Notes: generated by a model not told the origin, from the sequence alone. A stretch of 64,000 nucleotides of DNA from Kiritimatiellia bacterium (GCA_028716365.1 JAQUPZ010000007.1:1-64000), one strand, 5' to 3'; shown: positions 1-9,471, counted from the first letter of the stretch. Program-made: numbers and translations.

Positions 1-14
1 CGCTCTTCCGATCT
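1..14. other. Illumina adapter remnant at the contig edge
   Basis: The first 14 bases (CGCTCTTCCGATCT) are identical to the 3' end of the standard Illumina TruSeq/universal adapter. Genomic sequence therefore probably begins at base 15. The match is exact and sits at the extreme end of the window, where untrimmed adapter is expected in an assembled contig. Confidence 0.9.
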
Positions 15-1067
15 GTTTGGACCGACGACGCGATGAATAAGACGTGTGAGTGCCCCCTTTGCCGCGACACGCGGTTGAGCGACCTCTATGTCGAAATCCT
101 TAACGCTATCGATGCGGAACTCACCCGGCGCGGCATTGTCACCAAGATCGTGTTCTTAATCTACCAGGACCTCATCTGGCCACCGGAAAAACAGCGATTT
201 AGTAACCCTGGTCGCTTTGTACAGATGTTTGCGCCGATCTCGCGGCATTACGACAAACCATACGATCTTACGGCGACCGGCGAAGGCCTGCCTCCGTATC
301 AGCTCAATCAAAACAAAGCACCGGCTGATGAACACGCCAGTATGAATGTCCTGCGAAGCTGGCAGAAAGTTTTCTCAGGCGAAGCGTTTGTCTTCGATTA
401 CCACATGATATGGCACCACTATTATGATCCGGGCTATTTTGGTTTTACCAAGGTAATGGCCGAAGATATCCGCCGGTTGCCGCAAATGGGAATGGAAGGG
501 TTTGTGAGTTGTCAGATGCTCCGTGCCTGTTTCCCGCACGGATATCCAATATACCTTCATGCCAGGTTGCTCTGGAATCCGAAGGCCGACACCGATGAAC
601 TGGCTCGCGGATATTTCACCGCCGCTTTTGGCGACGGCGCCGAACAGGCAAAACAATATGTAGTTAAGCTTTCGGACTTGTTTGAGCCGCTTTTCCTGGA
701 CCGTGATGCGCTATTTAAAAAAGACGGGGACAAAACGGCGGCATTGACAAAGCTGGCAGAAGTCTCGCGGGTGGTAGAAAATTTCCGTCCGATTATCGAG
801 AGTCACACGTCTATCGGCAGTCCGGTGCATCAGCAGTCGTGGAAGTACCTGTTGCTGCATTCGGGATTGGCAGTGAAAATTGCTGAGGCGGTGCAGGCCA
901 AGGCCAAAGGCAAACAAAAAGAGGCCAATGCAATCTGGACGCAATTAATTCAGCAGGTTGCAGAGGATGAATCGCAAACCGATCCGGTTTTCGACATTGA
1001 CTGGTTTGACAGCAGTTATCGGCGCTTTTTCGTTCCTGCCGCACCGACCCGCGATAAGTCGAAGTAA
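15..1067 (+). CDS. DUF4838-type protein, C-terminal part (5' truncated)
   Basis: The reading frame is open from the first genomic base, so the ATG at 33 is almost certainly internal and the N-terminus is missing. The fragment opens with an acidic run followed by CECPLC, which resembles the cysteine-containing segment (D-x-x-x-x-x-C-x-C-x-x-C) of DUF4838 proteins. It continues with an aromatic-rich alpha/beta region (YHMIWHHYYDPGYFGF) and a helical C-terminal part. DUF4838 proteins are large, usually secreted, carbohydrate-associated proteins of unknown activity that accompany glycosidase-like domains in PVC and Bacteroidota genomes. The neighbouring symporter 50 bp downstream suggests it belongs to the same glycan-utilisation locus. 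The family call is from recalled motifs only; a general glycosidase-like TIM barrel is the alternative. Confidence 0.55.
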   Translation, partial: VWTDDAMNKTCECPLCRDTRLSDLYVEILNAIDAELTRRGIVTKIVFLIYQDLIWPPEKQRFSNPGRFVQMFAPISRHYDKPYDLTATGEGLPPYQLNQNKAPADEHASMNVLRSWQKVFSGEAFVFDYHMIWHHYYDPGYFGFTKVMAEDIRRLPQMGMEGFVSCQMLRACFPHGYPIYLHARLLWNPKADTDELARGYFTAAFGDGAEQAKQYVVKLSDLFEPLFLDRDALFKKDGDKTAALTKLAEVSRVVENFRPIIESHTSIGSPVHQQSWKYLLLHSGLAVKIAEAVQAKAKGKQKEANAIWTQLIQQVAEDESQTDPVFDIDWFDSSYRRFFVPAAPTRDKSK

Positions 1068-1117
1068 ATCGTGGGAAAACGTGATTATAGAATCAAACGC
1101 GGAATTAGGAAGGAACT

Positions 1118-2962
1118 ATGCATCTACATCTAATTGATTGGATCATTGTATTGGGTACATTGCTTATCTGTTTTATTCCGGCCTTGTTCTTTGGCAAGCG
1201 TGCGGGGAAAAATACATCCGAGTTCTTTGTTTCGGGGCGATCTGTTCCGTGGTGGCTGGCTGGTTTGTCAATGGTGGCCACCACTTTCAGCAGTGATACG
1301 CCAAACCTGGTAACAGACATTGTGCGCCGCCAGGGTGTAGCGGGCAACTGGTGCTGGTGGGCATTTACACTCACGGGCGTGGCAACGGTGTTCTTCTATG
1401 CCCGTCTATGGCGCCGTTCAGGAGTAATGACTGACCTTGAGTTCTATGAGATCCGCTACTCTGGTAAGGCGGCGAGTATTGTGCGAGGGTTTCGCTCGAT
1501 ATATCTGGGACTGTTCTTTAACTGCATAATCATGGCGTCGGTAAACCTGGCTGCATGCAAAATTGCCGGAATACTCTTTGGCCTGGAGCGCTGGCAAACC
1601 CTTTTATTTTGCGGTCTGCTGAACGTGGTGTTCGCGGCGCATTCCGGCCTGTGGGGAGTACTGGTCATTGATATGATCCAGTTCTTCATCAAGATGACGG
1701 CAGTCATTGCTGCGGCATTCTTTGCTGTAAAACATGTTGGCGGAATGGAAACACTCATATCCACACTCTCAGCCAAGGCCGGTCCTCAAGGTTTAAACTA
1801 CCTGAATATCCTTCCCGATTTTACCAATAACTGGGACATGGCAATTGCTGTGTTTATCATGCCGATAGCTGTGCAATGGTGGGCTGTGTGGTATCCGGGT
1901 TCAGAACCAGGCGGAGGGAGTTTCATTGCCCAGAGGATGCTTGCTTCCAAGTCGGAAAAGGATTCTCTCGGGTCGGTACTTTTTTTCAATATCGCTCATT
2001 ACGTCTTGCGTCCCTGGCCATGGATACTGGTGGCTCTCTGTTCTATCATTGTGTATCCTGAAATAGCAGATATTCAGAAGGCATTTCCAAATCTGGATCC
2101 AAAATTACTGGGTCACGACATTGCATATCCTGCCATGCTCATATTCATGCCCGTGGGTTTCATAGGTCTCATGGTTGGTGGACTGATCGCGGCCAATTCA
2201 TCGACCATCCTGACACTTCTCAACTGGGGCGCCTCTTACCTGGTCCACGATTTTTACCAGCGGTTCATCCGGAAAAATGCCGACGAGAAACACTACGTAC
2301 TTGTCGGACGGTTGGCAACAATTGGACTTTTCATTTGCGCTTCTGCGCTCACGTTTGTTCTCGATTCAGCCAAAGATAATTTCGACATCATGCTTCAGGT
2401 TGGTGCCGGTACAGGCCTGCTTTACCTGGTGAGGTGGTTCTGGTGGCGGGTCAATGCCTGGTGTGAAGTTGTGGCGATGATCAGTTCCTTTGCCGCGTCA
2501 GTAGGAATCCTGATTTATCACAAGACCGGACATACTATGGGTACTCACGTCGGACTTCTGGTTACCATTGCCATTACAACCGTATGCTGGGTATTGACGG
2601 CTTATCTGGGTCCGCAAACTGATCGCAAGACCCTGGTTGATTTCTATCGTAAAGTCAGACCGTTCGGGCCGGGCTGGACGCGAATCCGCAAAGAAGCCGG
2701 TATCTCAGACGAAGAAGCCAGGGCAACACACGAGAACATCCCGCTGGCACTGCTCGGATGGGTAGCTGGTTGTACTGTGATCTGGTCATCTTTGTTTGCG
2801 GTGGGTAACTATCTTTACGGGCAGACAGGTAACGCGCTTATGTTGGCTGGAGTTTTCGTCGTAAGTGGAATTGCCTTGATAGGTGTGGTCAACCGTCTCT
2901 GGTCAGGATGCATTCCCGAGACAACAAAAGAATCATCGAATGGAGGGTCTCAAAATGAATGA
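1118..2962 (+). CDS. sodium:solute symporter (SSS family)
   Basis: This 614-residue, very hydrophobic protein has about 13-15 predicted transmembrane segments, starting with LIDWIIVLGTLLICF. The early motif FFVSGRSVPWWLAGLSMVAT is typical of the SSS/SLC5 family, which imports sugars, sialic acid, myo-inositol or carboxylates with Na+. The size is at the upper end of the family, and a soluble loop near residues 505-545 precedes two last helices. The start ATG at 1118 follows AAGGAAC. The last 8 bp overlap the start of the transketolase subunit, implying translational coupling, so the imported substrate is probably the one metabolised by the downstream operon. The substrate itself cannot be read from the sequence. 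Confidence 0.88.
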   Translation: MHLHLIDWIIVLGTLLICFIPALFFGKRAGKNTSEFFVSGRSVPWWLAGLSMVATTFSSDTPNLVTDIVRRQGVAGNWCWWAFTLTGVATVFFYARLWRRSGVMTDLEFYEIRYSGKAASIVRGFRSIYLGLFFNCIIMASVNLAACKIAGILFGLERWQTLLFCGLLNVVFAAHSGLWGVLVIDMIQFFIKMTAVIAAAFFAVKHVGGMETLISTLSAKAGPQGLNYLNILPDFTNNWDMAIAVFIMPIAVQWWAVWYPGSEPGGGSFIAQRMLASKSEKDSLGSVLFFNIAHYVLRPWPWILVALCSIIVYPEIADIQKAFPNLDPKLLGHDIAYPAMLIFMPVGFIGLMVGGLIAANSSTILTLLNWGASYLVHDFYQRFIRKNADEKHYVLVGRLATIGLFICASALTFVLDSAKDNFDIMLQVGAGTGLLYLVRWFWWRVNAWCEVVAMISSFAASVGILIYHKTGHTMGTHVGLLVTIAITTVCWVLTAYLGPQTDRKTLVDFYRKVRPFGPGWTRIRKEAGISDEEARATHENIPLALLGWVAGCTVIWSSLFAVGNYLYGQTGNALMLAGVFVVSGIALIGVVNRLWSGCIPETTKESSNGGSQNE

Positions 2963-3788
2963 GCAAGAGTCGTTGGAGTGCCGGCGATTGGCACACAGAG
3001 CAAGGCTACATTGCCTGCGGATGGTACACAAGGGGCAAAGCGGCCATATCGGAAGCATGCTGTCCTGCGCCGAAATCCTGTCGGTGATGTACCTGCGGAT
3101 CATGCGGAACATCAAGCCTGACGATGCTGATAATCCGGAACGTGACCGGCTGATTTTCAGCAAAGGTCACGGCGGTGGAGCGTTATTTGCCACGCTGGCC
3201 GAACTCGGTTATTTCCCGAAAGAATGGCTTGATACCTATTACCAGGACGCAGGCAAACTCTCCGGGCACATTTCCCATCATATCAATGGGGTCGAGTTTT
3301 CCACCGGCTCATTGGGGCACGGTATGCCGGTGGCGGCTGGGATGGCCATGGTGGGATATCGCGCCCATAAAAAGCACAGAATATTCTGCGTTGTCAGTGA
3401 TGGCGACTGCAACGCAGGCAGCACATGGGAAGCGATTATGCTGGCCGGACAACACGGCTGGGACAATCTGACGATGATTGTTGACTATAACCGTCTCCAG
3501 GCCCTGGGACGCTCGGAGGACGTGATCGATCTTGAACCGTTGGATGTCAAACTGCGCGATTTCGGATGGGCGGCAAAGGTCGTGGAAGACGGTCATGACG
3601 TGCAACAACTGGAAGAGGTCTTGAGTTCAGTGCCGCTGGAATCCGGCAAACCGTCCGCGGTCATATGCCGTACTATCAAAGGGAAAGGCGTGAGCTTCAT
3701 GGAGGACAATTTCAACTGGCATTACGGTCCGGTGACAGCCAAGCAATATGAACAGGCGGTAGCGGAACTCAATGCGAAAGGACTATAA
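2955..3788 (+). CDS. transketolase, N-terminal (TPP-binding) subunit
   Basis: A 277-residue protein matching the N-terminal half of transketolase. It shows the family segments FSKGHGGGALFATLAELGY and TGSLGHGMPVAAGMAMVGY, and the thiamine-diphosphate site VSDGDCNAGSTWEA with the trailing VDYNRLQ. I chose the ATG at 2955 because GGAGGG lies 8 bp upstream and the homologous region begins there; the frame is open further upstream, inside the symporter gene. The C-terminal half is encoded separately two bases downstream. Split transketolases form a heterotetramer and often serve dedicated catabolic pathways (for example the D-apulose-4-phosphate transketolase AptAB, or sulfo-transketolase) rather than the housekeeping pentose phosphate pathway. 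Confidence 0.9.
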   Translation: MNEQESLECRRLAHRARLHCLRMVHKGQSGHIGSMLSCAEILSVMYLRIMRNIKPDDADNPERDRLIFSKGHGGGALFATLAELGYFPKEWLDTYYQDAGKLSGHISHHINGVEFSTGSLGHGMPVAAGMAMVGYRAHKKHRIFCVVSDGDCNAGSTWEAIMLAGQHGWDNLTMIVDYNRLQALGRSEDVIDLEPLDVKLRDFGWAAKVVEDGHDVQQLEEVLSSVPLESGKPSAVICRTIKGKGVSFMEDNFNWHYGPVTAKQYEQAVAELNAKGL

Positions 3789-3790
3789 CA

Positions 3791-4711
3791 ATGAGAGCGG
3801 CGTTCAATAAGGAATTACTTGCGATTGCAAAAAAAGATCCGCGTGTTCACATGATCCTGGCCGATATCGGTTATGGTGAGATAGAGGGGTTCGCCAACGC
3901 CTTCCCGGAGCGGTTCATTAATTGTGGTGTTGCCGAACAGAATATGACAGGCGTGGCCTGTGGTGTGGCGATGGAAGGGAATATCGCCATCACCTATTCT
4001 ATTGCCAATTTTCCGACACTACGTTGTCTGGAACAGATCCGTAATGACGTCTGTTATCACAATGCGAACGTCAAAATTGTGATCATCGGCGGCGGCATGG
4101 CCTACGGGCCCCTCGGCATTTCGCACCATTCCACCGAGGATCTGGCGATAATGCGTGCTTTGCCAAATATGGTGGTGATCGCTCCCTGTGACATTCCGGA
4201 GGCGATCGAGGCCACCAGGGCAATGATGGCTTACAAAGGGCCGGTCTATTATCGTTGCGGTTACAAGAAAGAGCCCAATATCTACGACAGCCCGGTAAAA
4301 TTCAAGATTGGGAGGGCAAACATAATCAGCGACGGTTCCGACGCCACCATGATCTTCGCCGGGACCATCGGGTACAATTGTAAATTGGCGGTCGAGCAGC
4401 TCGCCAGGGATGGCGTTAAATGCCGCCTCGTCAGTATGCACACAGTTAAACCACTTGATGTTGAGACGGTGAAAAGAGCGGCCACTGAGACCGGGGCCAT
4501 CCTGACAGTCGAGGAGCACAATATCTGCGGCGGGCTCGGTTCGGCTGTTGCTGAGGCATTGATGGATTCAGGCGCCGGCAATATCCCGTTCAAGCGTCTG
4601 GCCTTGCCTGATGTGAACGTCACCAAAATCGGCTCGCAGAAATGGCTGTGCGACGAGTACGGACTGGGCGTCAAACACATCGTTGCGGCGGTGAAAGAGA
4701 TTCTCAAATAA
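3791..4711 (+). CDS. transketolase, C-terminal (pyrimidine-binding) subunit
   Basis: A 306-residue partner of the preceding subunit. It contains the Pyr-domain signature FINCGVAEQNMTGVACGVAM, in which the Glu of AEQN activates the thiamine N1', and GISHHSTEDLAIMRALPNM, followed by the transketolase C-terminal domain (SMHTVKPLD, VEEHNICGGLGSAVAEAL). The start codon lies two bases after the stop of the N-terminal subunit, so the two chains should be made in equal amounts. The function is two-carbon ketol transfer between phosphorylated sugars; the actual donor and acceptor are unknown. A pyruvate dehydrogenase-like beta subunit is excluded because a separate E1 beta is present further downstream. 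Confidence 0.9.
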   Translation: MRAAFNKELLAIAKKDPRVHMILADIGYGEIEGFANAFPERFINCGVAEQNMTGVACGVAMEGNIAITYSIANFPTLRCLEQIRNDVCYHNANVKIVIIGGGMAYGPLGISHHSTEDLAIMRALPNMVVIAPCDIPEAIEATRAMMAYKGPVYYRCGYKKEPNIYDSPVKFKIGRANIISDGSDATMIFAGTIGYNCKLAVEQLARDGVKCRLVSMHTVKPLDVETVKRAATETGAILTVEEHNICGGLGSAVAEALMDSGAGNIPFKRLALPDVNVTKIGSQKWLCDEYGLGVKHIVAAVKEILK

Positions 4712-4763
4712 ATTGGTGGGAACTGATTTTTACTTTACTCAATGAAATTTGGAGGAACTTGAA

Positions 4764-5588
4764 ATGAGACTTAAAAACAAGATCTGCGCGATCACCGGAG
4801 CTGGCAAAGGCATCGGGCGCTCTGCCGCCGAGCTGTTCGCCGCAGAGGGTGCGAAGGTTTTTATCCTGGAACTTGACGAGAGGAATGGTAACGAGGCGGA
4901 ACATGCCATCAGGCGCGCCGGGCACCAGGCGGTGTTTATCAAATGTGACGTGTCAGACAACTCTTCCGTTCAGGCTGCGTTCGAGCGCGTTGCCGCAGAT
5001 GTAGGCACACTGCATGTCCTCTATAACAACGCTTCTGTTTATTTAAATGGCAAAGACGGTCTGATCACCGACATCAAGCCGGATATCTGGAACAGGGTCA
5101 TCTCAATCAATTTGACCAGTATCTATCATTGCTGTCATTTCGCCATCCCGATGATGATAAAATCCGGCGGCGGTTCAATCATCAACACTGCCTCCAGTGC
5201 CGGTGTTATCGGTATTCCCGGGTGTGACGCCTATACCGCTACCAAAGGAGCAACAGTTGCACTCACCCGATCGCTGGCCTCTGAATATGGTCGTTTCGGG
5301 ATCCGTGTCAATTGTATCGCGCCGGCGGCCATCGCCACCGATATGGTCAAGCAATCCAATCCGGACGGCGATGATTTCGATGCAGCGTCTTTCATTAATT
5401 TGCGCACTCCCGTACGCCGTTGGGGAAAGCCGGAGGAAGTGGCCGCCCTGGCTCTTTTCCTCGCTTCCGATGAATCATCATATATCAATGGAACCATTAT
5501 CGCCGCTGACGGCGGTATCACCATCAACGGTGATCTCGCCAAAGTCAAGACTGCCCCAAAAACTGATCGAGTCATGAAAGGAAATTAA
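4764..5588 (+). CDS. SDR family NAD(P)-dependent dehydrogenase
   Basis: Classical short-chain dehydrogenase of 274 residues. It has the dinucleotide motif TGAGKGIG near the N-terminus, the structural NNAS motif, and the catalytic serine and YTATK (Tyr-x-x-x-Lys) near residues 145-165. The GGxxxNG-like C-terminal signature is also present ([11 protein letters not shown]). The start at 4764 was chosen because GGAGGA precedes it; the longer frame from 4749 would put the start ahead of the Shine-Dalgarno. The C-terminal tail after TINGD is about 20 residues longer than usual. Its place between the transketolase and a second SDR suggests oxidation or reduction of a sugar, polyol or sugar-acid intermediate. 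Substrate unknown. Confidence 0.9.
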   Translation: MRLKNKICAITGAGKGIGRSAAELFAAEGAKVFILELDERNGNEAEHAIRRAGHQAVFIKCDVSDNSSVQAAFERVAADVGTLHVLYNNASVYLNGKDGLITDIKPDIWNRVISINLTSIYHCCHFAIPMMIKSGGGSIINTASSAGVIGIPGCDAYTATKGATVALTRSLASEYGRFGIRVNCIAPAAIATDMVKQSNPDGDDFDAASFINLRTPVRRWGKPEEVAALALFLASDESSYINGTIIAADGGITINGDLAKVKTAPKTDRVMKGN

Positions 5589-6347
5589 ATGAATTGCATC
5601 GAACGTTTCAGACTGGACGGAAAGAAGGCGCTTGTAACGGGTGGGGGACAGGGGCTTGGCAAGGCATTTGCCGAGGCTTTGGCAGAAGCCGGTGCTGATG
5701 TGGCCATCAGCGATATTCGCGATGAGACCGCGAAAAAAGTAGCGGAGGATATCCGCACATTGGGCCGTCAGTCACTGGCTATCCATGCGGATACCAGTCG
5801 GATAGATGATGTGACACGAATGGTAGGGAAAGTCATTGAAACGTGGGGTCGGCTCGATATCGCGGTTAATAATGTCGGTATTGCCATTCCGATAAAAGAG
5901 GCCATTCAGGTGACTGAGGCGGAATGGGACAAAGTGATGGATACAAACCTGCGTGGAACATTTTTCTGCGCTCAGGTGGAGGCACGCGCGATGTTGCCGA
6001 AGAAGCAAGGAAAGATAATCAACATCGCGTCAATTTGTGGGCACATTGTCTGGCCGGAACCACAGGCGATATACAGTATTTCCAAGGCAGGTGTCTGTCA
6101 TTTAACGCGTTGTCTTGCGGCCGAATGGATCAAGCACGGCATTCGGGTCAACAGCATAAGTCCAGGTGTTACAAGGACTCCGGACCTGTTTCCGGAAGTC
6201 ATTCCCGTGTTTTTAAAAACGGCGCCAATTGATCATGTGGCCGAGGTCAAAGACCTGCAAAGCGCCGTACTGTATCTTGCCTCGGAAACATCCGATTTCA
6301 TGGTTGGACACGATCTTGTACTGGATGGCGGATATACAATCATGTAA
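5589..6347 (+). CDS. SDR family NAD(P)-dependent dehydrogenase
   Basis: A second classical SDR of 252 residues, starting directly after the stop codon of the first (TAA then ATG). The cofactor motif is TGGGQGLG followed by an acidic residue after beta-2 (VAISD), which in this family usually indicates NAD(H) preference. The catalytic tetrad region includes [21 protein letters not shown] with the YSISK active-site pattern. It differs clearly from the first SDR in sequence, so the two are not a recent duplication and probably catalyse successive steps. It may be a gluconate 5-dehydrogenase-like or sorbitol dehydrogenase-like enzyme; no specific assignment can be made. Confidence 0.9.
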   Translation: MNCIERFRLDGKKALVTGGGQGLGKAFAEALAEAGADVAISDIRDETAKKVAEDIRTLGRQSLAIHADTSRIDDVTRMVGKVIETWGRLDIAVNNVGIAIPIKEAIQVTEAEWDKVMDTNLRGTFFCAQVEARAMLPKKQGKIINIASICGHIVWPEPQAIYSISKAGVCHLTRCLAAEWIKHGIRVNSISPGVTRTPDLFPEVIPVFLKTAPIDHVAEVKDLQSAVLYLASETSDFMVGHDLVLDGGYTIM

Positions 6348-6359
6348 TGAGACACTATC

Positions 6360-7334
6360 ATGAATGACCTGACGCGGAACCAGAAATGCGAGATGTTTCG
6401 GCGGATGGTGACCATTCGTCGGTTCGAGGAAGAGGTCAAGCGCCTCTACCGGGCTGGCGAAATCACCGGGGCGATCCACCTGTACATCGGGCAGGAGGCG
6501 GTGGCGGTCGGTACCTGTGCGGTGCTACGTGATGACGACTACGTGACCAGCACACATCGGCCTCATGGGCATTGTATTGCCAAGGTTTTCGACCTGAAAC
6601 GCACCATGGCCGAGATGATGGGAAAGGCTACCGGCCTGTCCGGCGGCTTTGGTGGTTCGATGCACCAGTTTTGCAAAGACAAGGGGTTCCTGGGTGGTAA
6701 TGGTATTGTTGGCGGCGGTATTGGTATCGCACTTGGGGCGGCCTTTTCCGCTCAGTACCGTGGTACGGACCAGGTGACTGTCTGTTTCTTCAGTGACGGT
6801 GCTGCCAACCAGGGTGTTCTTTATGAATGTCTGAACCTGGCTGCCCTGTGGAAATTTCCGGTGATCTTTATGTGCGAGAACAACCGTTATGCTGCCACTA
6901 CGCCGGTCGAGAAGAGCGCTTGTACGAAAGACATTGCGCCGCGTGCCGCGCCGTATGGTATTCCATGGGCCATCTGTGACGGTAATGACGTACTGGATGT
7001 GTACCGCTGCGTGTCCGAGGCCGTCTCACGTGCACGCGCCGGTCAGGGTGCCACGTTCATCGAGGCAAAGACCTATCGCGTCGAACCGCATTGCGGAATC
7101 ATCGCCGACGAACGTAACAAGGATGAACTGACTACATGGATGTCTGCCGCGCAAGATCCCATTCTTCGTTTTGAGGCTCGCTTGTTGCAGGAAAAAACGC
7201 TTTCTGCGGATGACATAAAGGCTATACGTGAAGAAGTGGAAAAGGAACTTGAAGACGCGGTAGAGTTTGCCCGTCAAAGTCCGTCGCCGACGCTGGAGTC
7301 TTTTGCCACGAGAAGGAGTCAGAGTTATGCGTAA
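6360..7334 (+). CDS. thiamine-dependent dehydrogenase E1 component, alpha subunit
   Basis: A 324-residue protein of the pyruvate/acetoin/2-oxoacid dehydrogenase E1 alpha family. Visible signatures are MVTIRRFEEEVKRLYRAGEI, the THRPHGH segment, LSGGFGGSMH, and the thiamine-diphosphate motif FSDGAANQGVLYECLN ending in CENN. The size and the short N-terminus fit the acetoin dehydrogenase AcoA-like or archaeal/Gram-positive PDH E1 alpha type. The beta subunit overlaps by 8 bp. No lipoyl E2 or dihydrolipoamide dehydrogenase follows, so the pair either borrows E2/E3 encoded elsewhere or works as a stand-alone 2-oxoacid or alpha-ketol cleaving enzyme. Confidence 0.88.
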   Translation: MNDLTRNQKCEMFRRMVTIRRFEEEVKRLYRAGEITGAIHLYIGQEAVAVGTCAVLRDDDYVTSTHRPHGHCIAKVFDLKRTMAEMMGKATGLSGGFGGSMHQFCKDKGFLGGNGIVGGGIGIALGAAFSAQYRGTDQVTVCFFSDGAANQGVLYECLNLAALWKFPVIFMCENNRYAATTPVEKSACTKDIAPRAAPYGIPWAICDGNDVLDVYRCVSEAVSRARAGQGATFIEAKTYRVEPHCGIIADERNKDELTTWMSAAQDPILRFEARLLQEKTLSADDIKAIREEVEKELEDAVEFARQSPSPTLESFATRRSQSYA

Positions 7335-8298
7335 ACTGACCTATGCCGACGCGATCTGCGAGGCGCAGCTCGAAGAGATGGCAGTGAATGAAGGTGTCTT
7401 TGTTGTTGGTGAAGACGTCGATATCGCGGGTGGCGTCTATAAACTGACCCGAGGTATCATGGAGCGCTTCGGGCCGAAACGTCTCATCGGCACGCCGGTC
7501 AGCGAAGAGGCGTTCTGTGGCCTGGCCGTGGGAGCGGCCATGACCGGTCTGCGTCCCGTAGTCGAGATAATGTATATGGACTTTATTCTTATGGCCATGG
7601 ATCCGCTGGTCAACCAGATGGCAAAGATTCCTTTCATGTCCGGCGGACAGTTTAGCATGCCGGTGACAATCCGGGCCCAGGCGGGAGTGGGTACAGTTGA
7701 GGCGGCACAACACTCCCAGAGCTTTGAGGCATGGTTCGCCCACACGCCCGGCCTCAAGGTCTGCATGCCGGCGACGGTATATGACGCCAAGGGCCTGCTC
7801 AAGTCCGCGATTCGTGACGACGGACCAGTGCTTGTCATAGAGAACCGTGTGCTTTTCTACGAGGAAGAAGAAGTCCCGGATGGGGAATGGACTGTGCCGT
7901 TGGGCAAGGCTGAAGTGGCGCGGGTGGGAACGGATGTGACTGTGGTGTCACTGGGTTACACGCGACGTAAGGCATTGGCGGCAGCTGCCAAACTCGATGG
8001 AGAGATCTCCGTTGAAGTCATCGATCCGCGCTCACTGGTGCCACTTGACATGGCCACTATTGCTGCATCCATTCGCAAAACCGGTCGGCTTCTGGTGGTA
8101 CACGAGGCACCTACACGTAACGGGTTTGGTGCAGAAATTGTCCGGCACGTTATCGACGAGTGTTTCGACTACTTGGATTCGCCACCCAGGGTTTTGGGTG
8201 GCGCTGATTTACCCATTCCCTTTAGTCCAAGTCTCGAGAAAGCTTGTATCCCTCAAGAGACAACTATTGCCAATGCCATCCGGGAGGTATGCCATTAG
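7327..8298 (+). CDS. thiamine-dependent dehydrogenase E1 component, beta subunit
   Basis: A 323-residue transketolase-like beta subunit of the 2-oxoacid/acetoin dehydrogenase family. It opens with KLTYADAICEAQLEEM and has GEDVDIAGGVYKLTRG, the catalytic-glutamate region TPVSEEAFCGLAVGAAM, and the C-terminal domain VEVIDPRSLVPLD and VVHEAPTRNGFGAEI. The ATG at 7327, preceded by AAGGAG, was preferred over a longer frame from 7267 that lies wholly inside the alpha gene. The start overlaps the alpha stop by 8 bp, the same arrangement seen at the symporter/transketolase junction. It is the last gene of the operon that began at 1118. Confidence 0.88.
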   Translation: MRKLTYADAICEAQLEEMAVNEGVFVVGEDVDIAGGVYKLTRGIMERFGPKRLIGTPVSEEAFCGLAVGAAMTGLRPVVEIMYMDFILMAMDPLVNQMAKIPFMSGGQFSMPVTIRAQAGVGTVEAAQHSQSFEAWFAHTPGLKVCMPATVYDAKGLLKSAIRDDGPVLVIENRVLFYEEEEVPDGEWTVPLGKAEVARVGTDVTVVSLGYTRRKALAAAAKLDGEISVEVIDPRSLVPLDMATIAASIRKTGRLLVVHEAPTRNGFGAEIVRHVIDECFDYLDSPPRVLGGADLPIPFSPSLEKACIPQETTIANAIREVCH

Positions 8299-8419
8299 TA
8301 ATATCAATCCCGGTGTAATAGTGGAAATAACGAACAGATAGATAATGGGACGTGAATGGTGGAGCAGGGCATGGGAAAAACAAATTATAAACATAACCAA
8401 ACAAAAAAGGAGATGTAGT

Positions 8420-9340
8420 ATGAACTGTAAGAAAATGACTCGTCGAAATTTTATGAGGGTAACAGCCGGCGGATTGGCGGCATCGGTACTGGTATCGCCG
8501 CTCCGGGCACAATTGGCACCGACCAAGGATGGCACTGTGCGGGACCGCCTGTGGCTCTTCGGCAGTCCTACCGGATCCACTGCCCCCCATACAAGACGCC
8601 GGTCGGTCATGAGCCCTGTTGAGGGGGCGCTCTATCTGGGCGTGCCCAACATCTACATGAATCAAGCCAACTCTGGGTTGGAAGCGCAGATCGGCCGCTT
8701 CGAGCCGCCCTTCGGGCAATACGCCATTGCCCTGCGGCCCTTCAAGCGGATTCTGTGGGGACTGGTCGGTTCGGGAGGATTCACCTCAACCGAGGAACGC
8801 AAGGAGGGGGTGGATTTAATCCTCAAAACGCCCAACTTTGTAGGGGCACACATGGACGACTTTTTTACCAGCAAGCCGACCGGCAAACGTGCCGTCCTTA
8901 CGGTCGACGAACTCCACGATATCCGGAAAACATTTAAGGCCGCGAATCGTCCCTTGGAAATCTACTCCACGTACTATACAAGTCTGCTGGATCTGCCTTT
9001 ATCCGATTACCTGGAACTGCTCGACGGCGTCACCTTCTGGACATGGAATGCCAAGGACCTCGTGCATCTGGAATCGAATCTGGCGAAAGTGAAGGAGAAG
9101 GCTCCGCACCTGAAGATCATATTGGGCTGCTATCTGGTGGATTTTCCTAACAAGGAGTCTCAAGTGATTCCCATCCCCGTAATGCAACGGCAGTGCGAAT
9201 TCGGCTTGGAAGCGCTCAAACAGAAACACATCGAGGGAATGATGTTTCTCAGTAACGGAGTGATGGATGTCGGCTTTCCTGCAGTGGAATGGACACGCGA
9301 GTGGATTCAGCGGGTAGGCGAAATGGCTTTGTCAAAATAA
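8420..9340 (+). CDS. Tat-exported protein of unknown function
   Basis: A 306-residue protein with a twin-arginine signal peptide (TRRNFMRVTAGGLAASVL, cleavage probably near SPLRAQ). I chose ATG 8420 because AAGGAGA precedes it; the frame is open further upstream without a ribosome site. The mature part contains YLGVPNIYMNQAN, FVGAHMDDFF and LDGVTFWTWNAKDL, with regular hydrophobic strands each followed by charged helices, which looks like a TIM-barrel glycosidase-like fold with possible acidic catalytic residues in the AHMDDFF strand. I do not recognise a named family. Location between the catabolic operon and glycan-degrading proteins suggests a carbohydrate role. Confidence 0.6.
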   Translation: MNCKKMTRRNFMRVTAGGLAASVLVSPLRAQLAPTKDGTVRDRLWLFGSPTGSTAPHTRRRSVMSPVEGALYLGVPNIYMNQANSGLEAQIGRFEPPFGQYAIALRPFKRILWGLVGSGGFTSTEERKEGVDLILKTPNFVGAHMDDFFTSKPTGKRAVLTVDELHDIRKTFKAANRPLEIYSTYYTSLLDLPLSDYLELLDGVTFWTWNAKDLVHLESNLAKVKEKAPHLKIILGCYLVDFPNKESQVIPIPVMQRQCEFGLEALKQKHIEGMMFLSNGVMDVGFPAVEWTREWIQRVGEMALSK

Positions 9341-9442
9341 GTTTTCTTGTGACGGCAGTGATTTGATTAAGAAGTTGGAAATATTACTTGAGGAGGGGAG
9401 AAGGAAAGGAATAAAGTTCTGAGCGAACTGAGACAGAGAAAA

Positions 9443-9471
9443 TTGTACAAATAGTTTAGAACTGGTATACT
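9443..9471 (+). promoter_or_regulatory. sigma-70-like promoter with extended -10
   Basis: TTGTAC at 9443-9448, a 17-bp spacer, and TATACT at 9466-9471 preceded by TG one base upstream (extended -10). It lies 32 bp before the start of the DUF1284 gene. The -35 element is only a partial match; the -10 is 5 of 6. Confidence 0.5.

Noticed and set aside
33..35. ATG at 33 as the true start of the first gene
   Set aside because: The frame is open to the contig edge, and the upstream codons continue the conserved segment before CECPLC; the gene is truncated.
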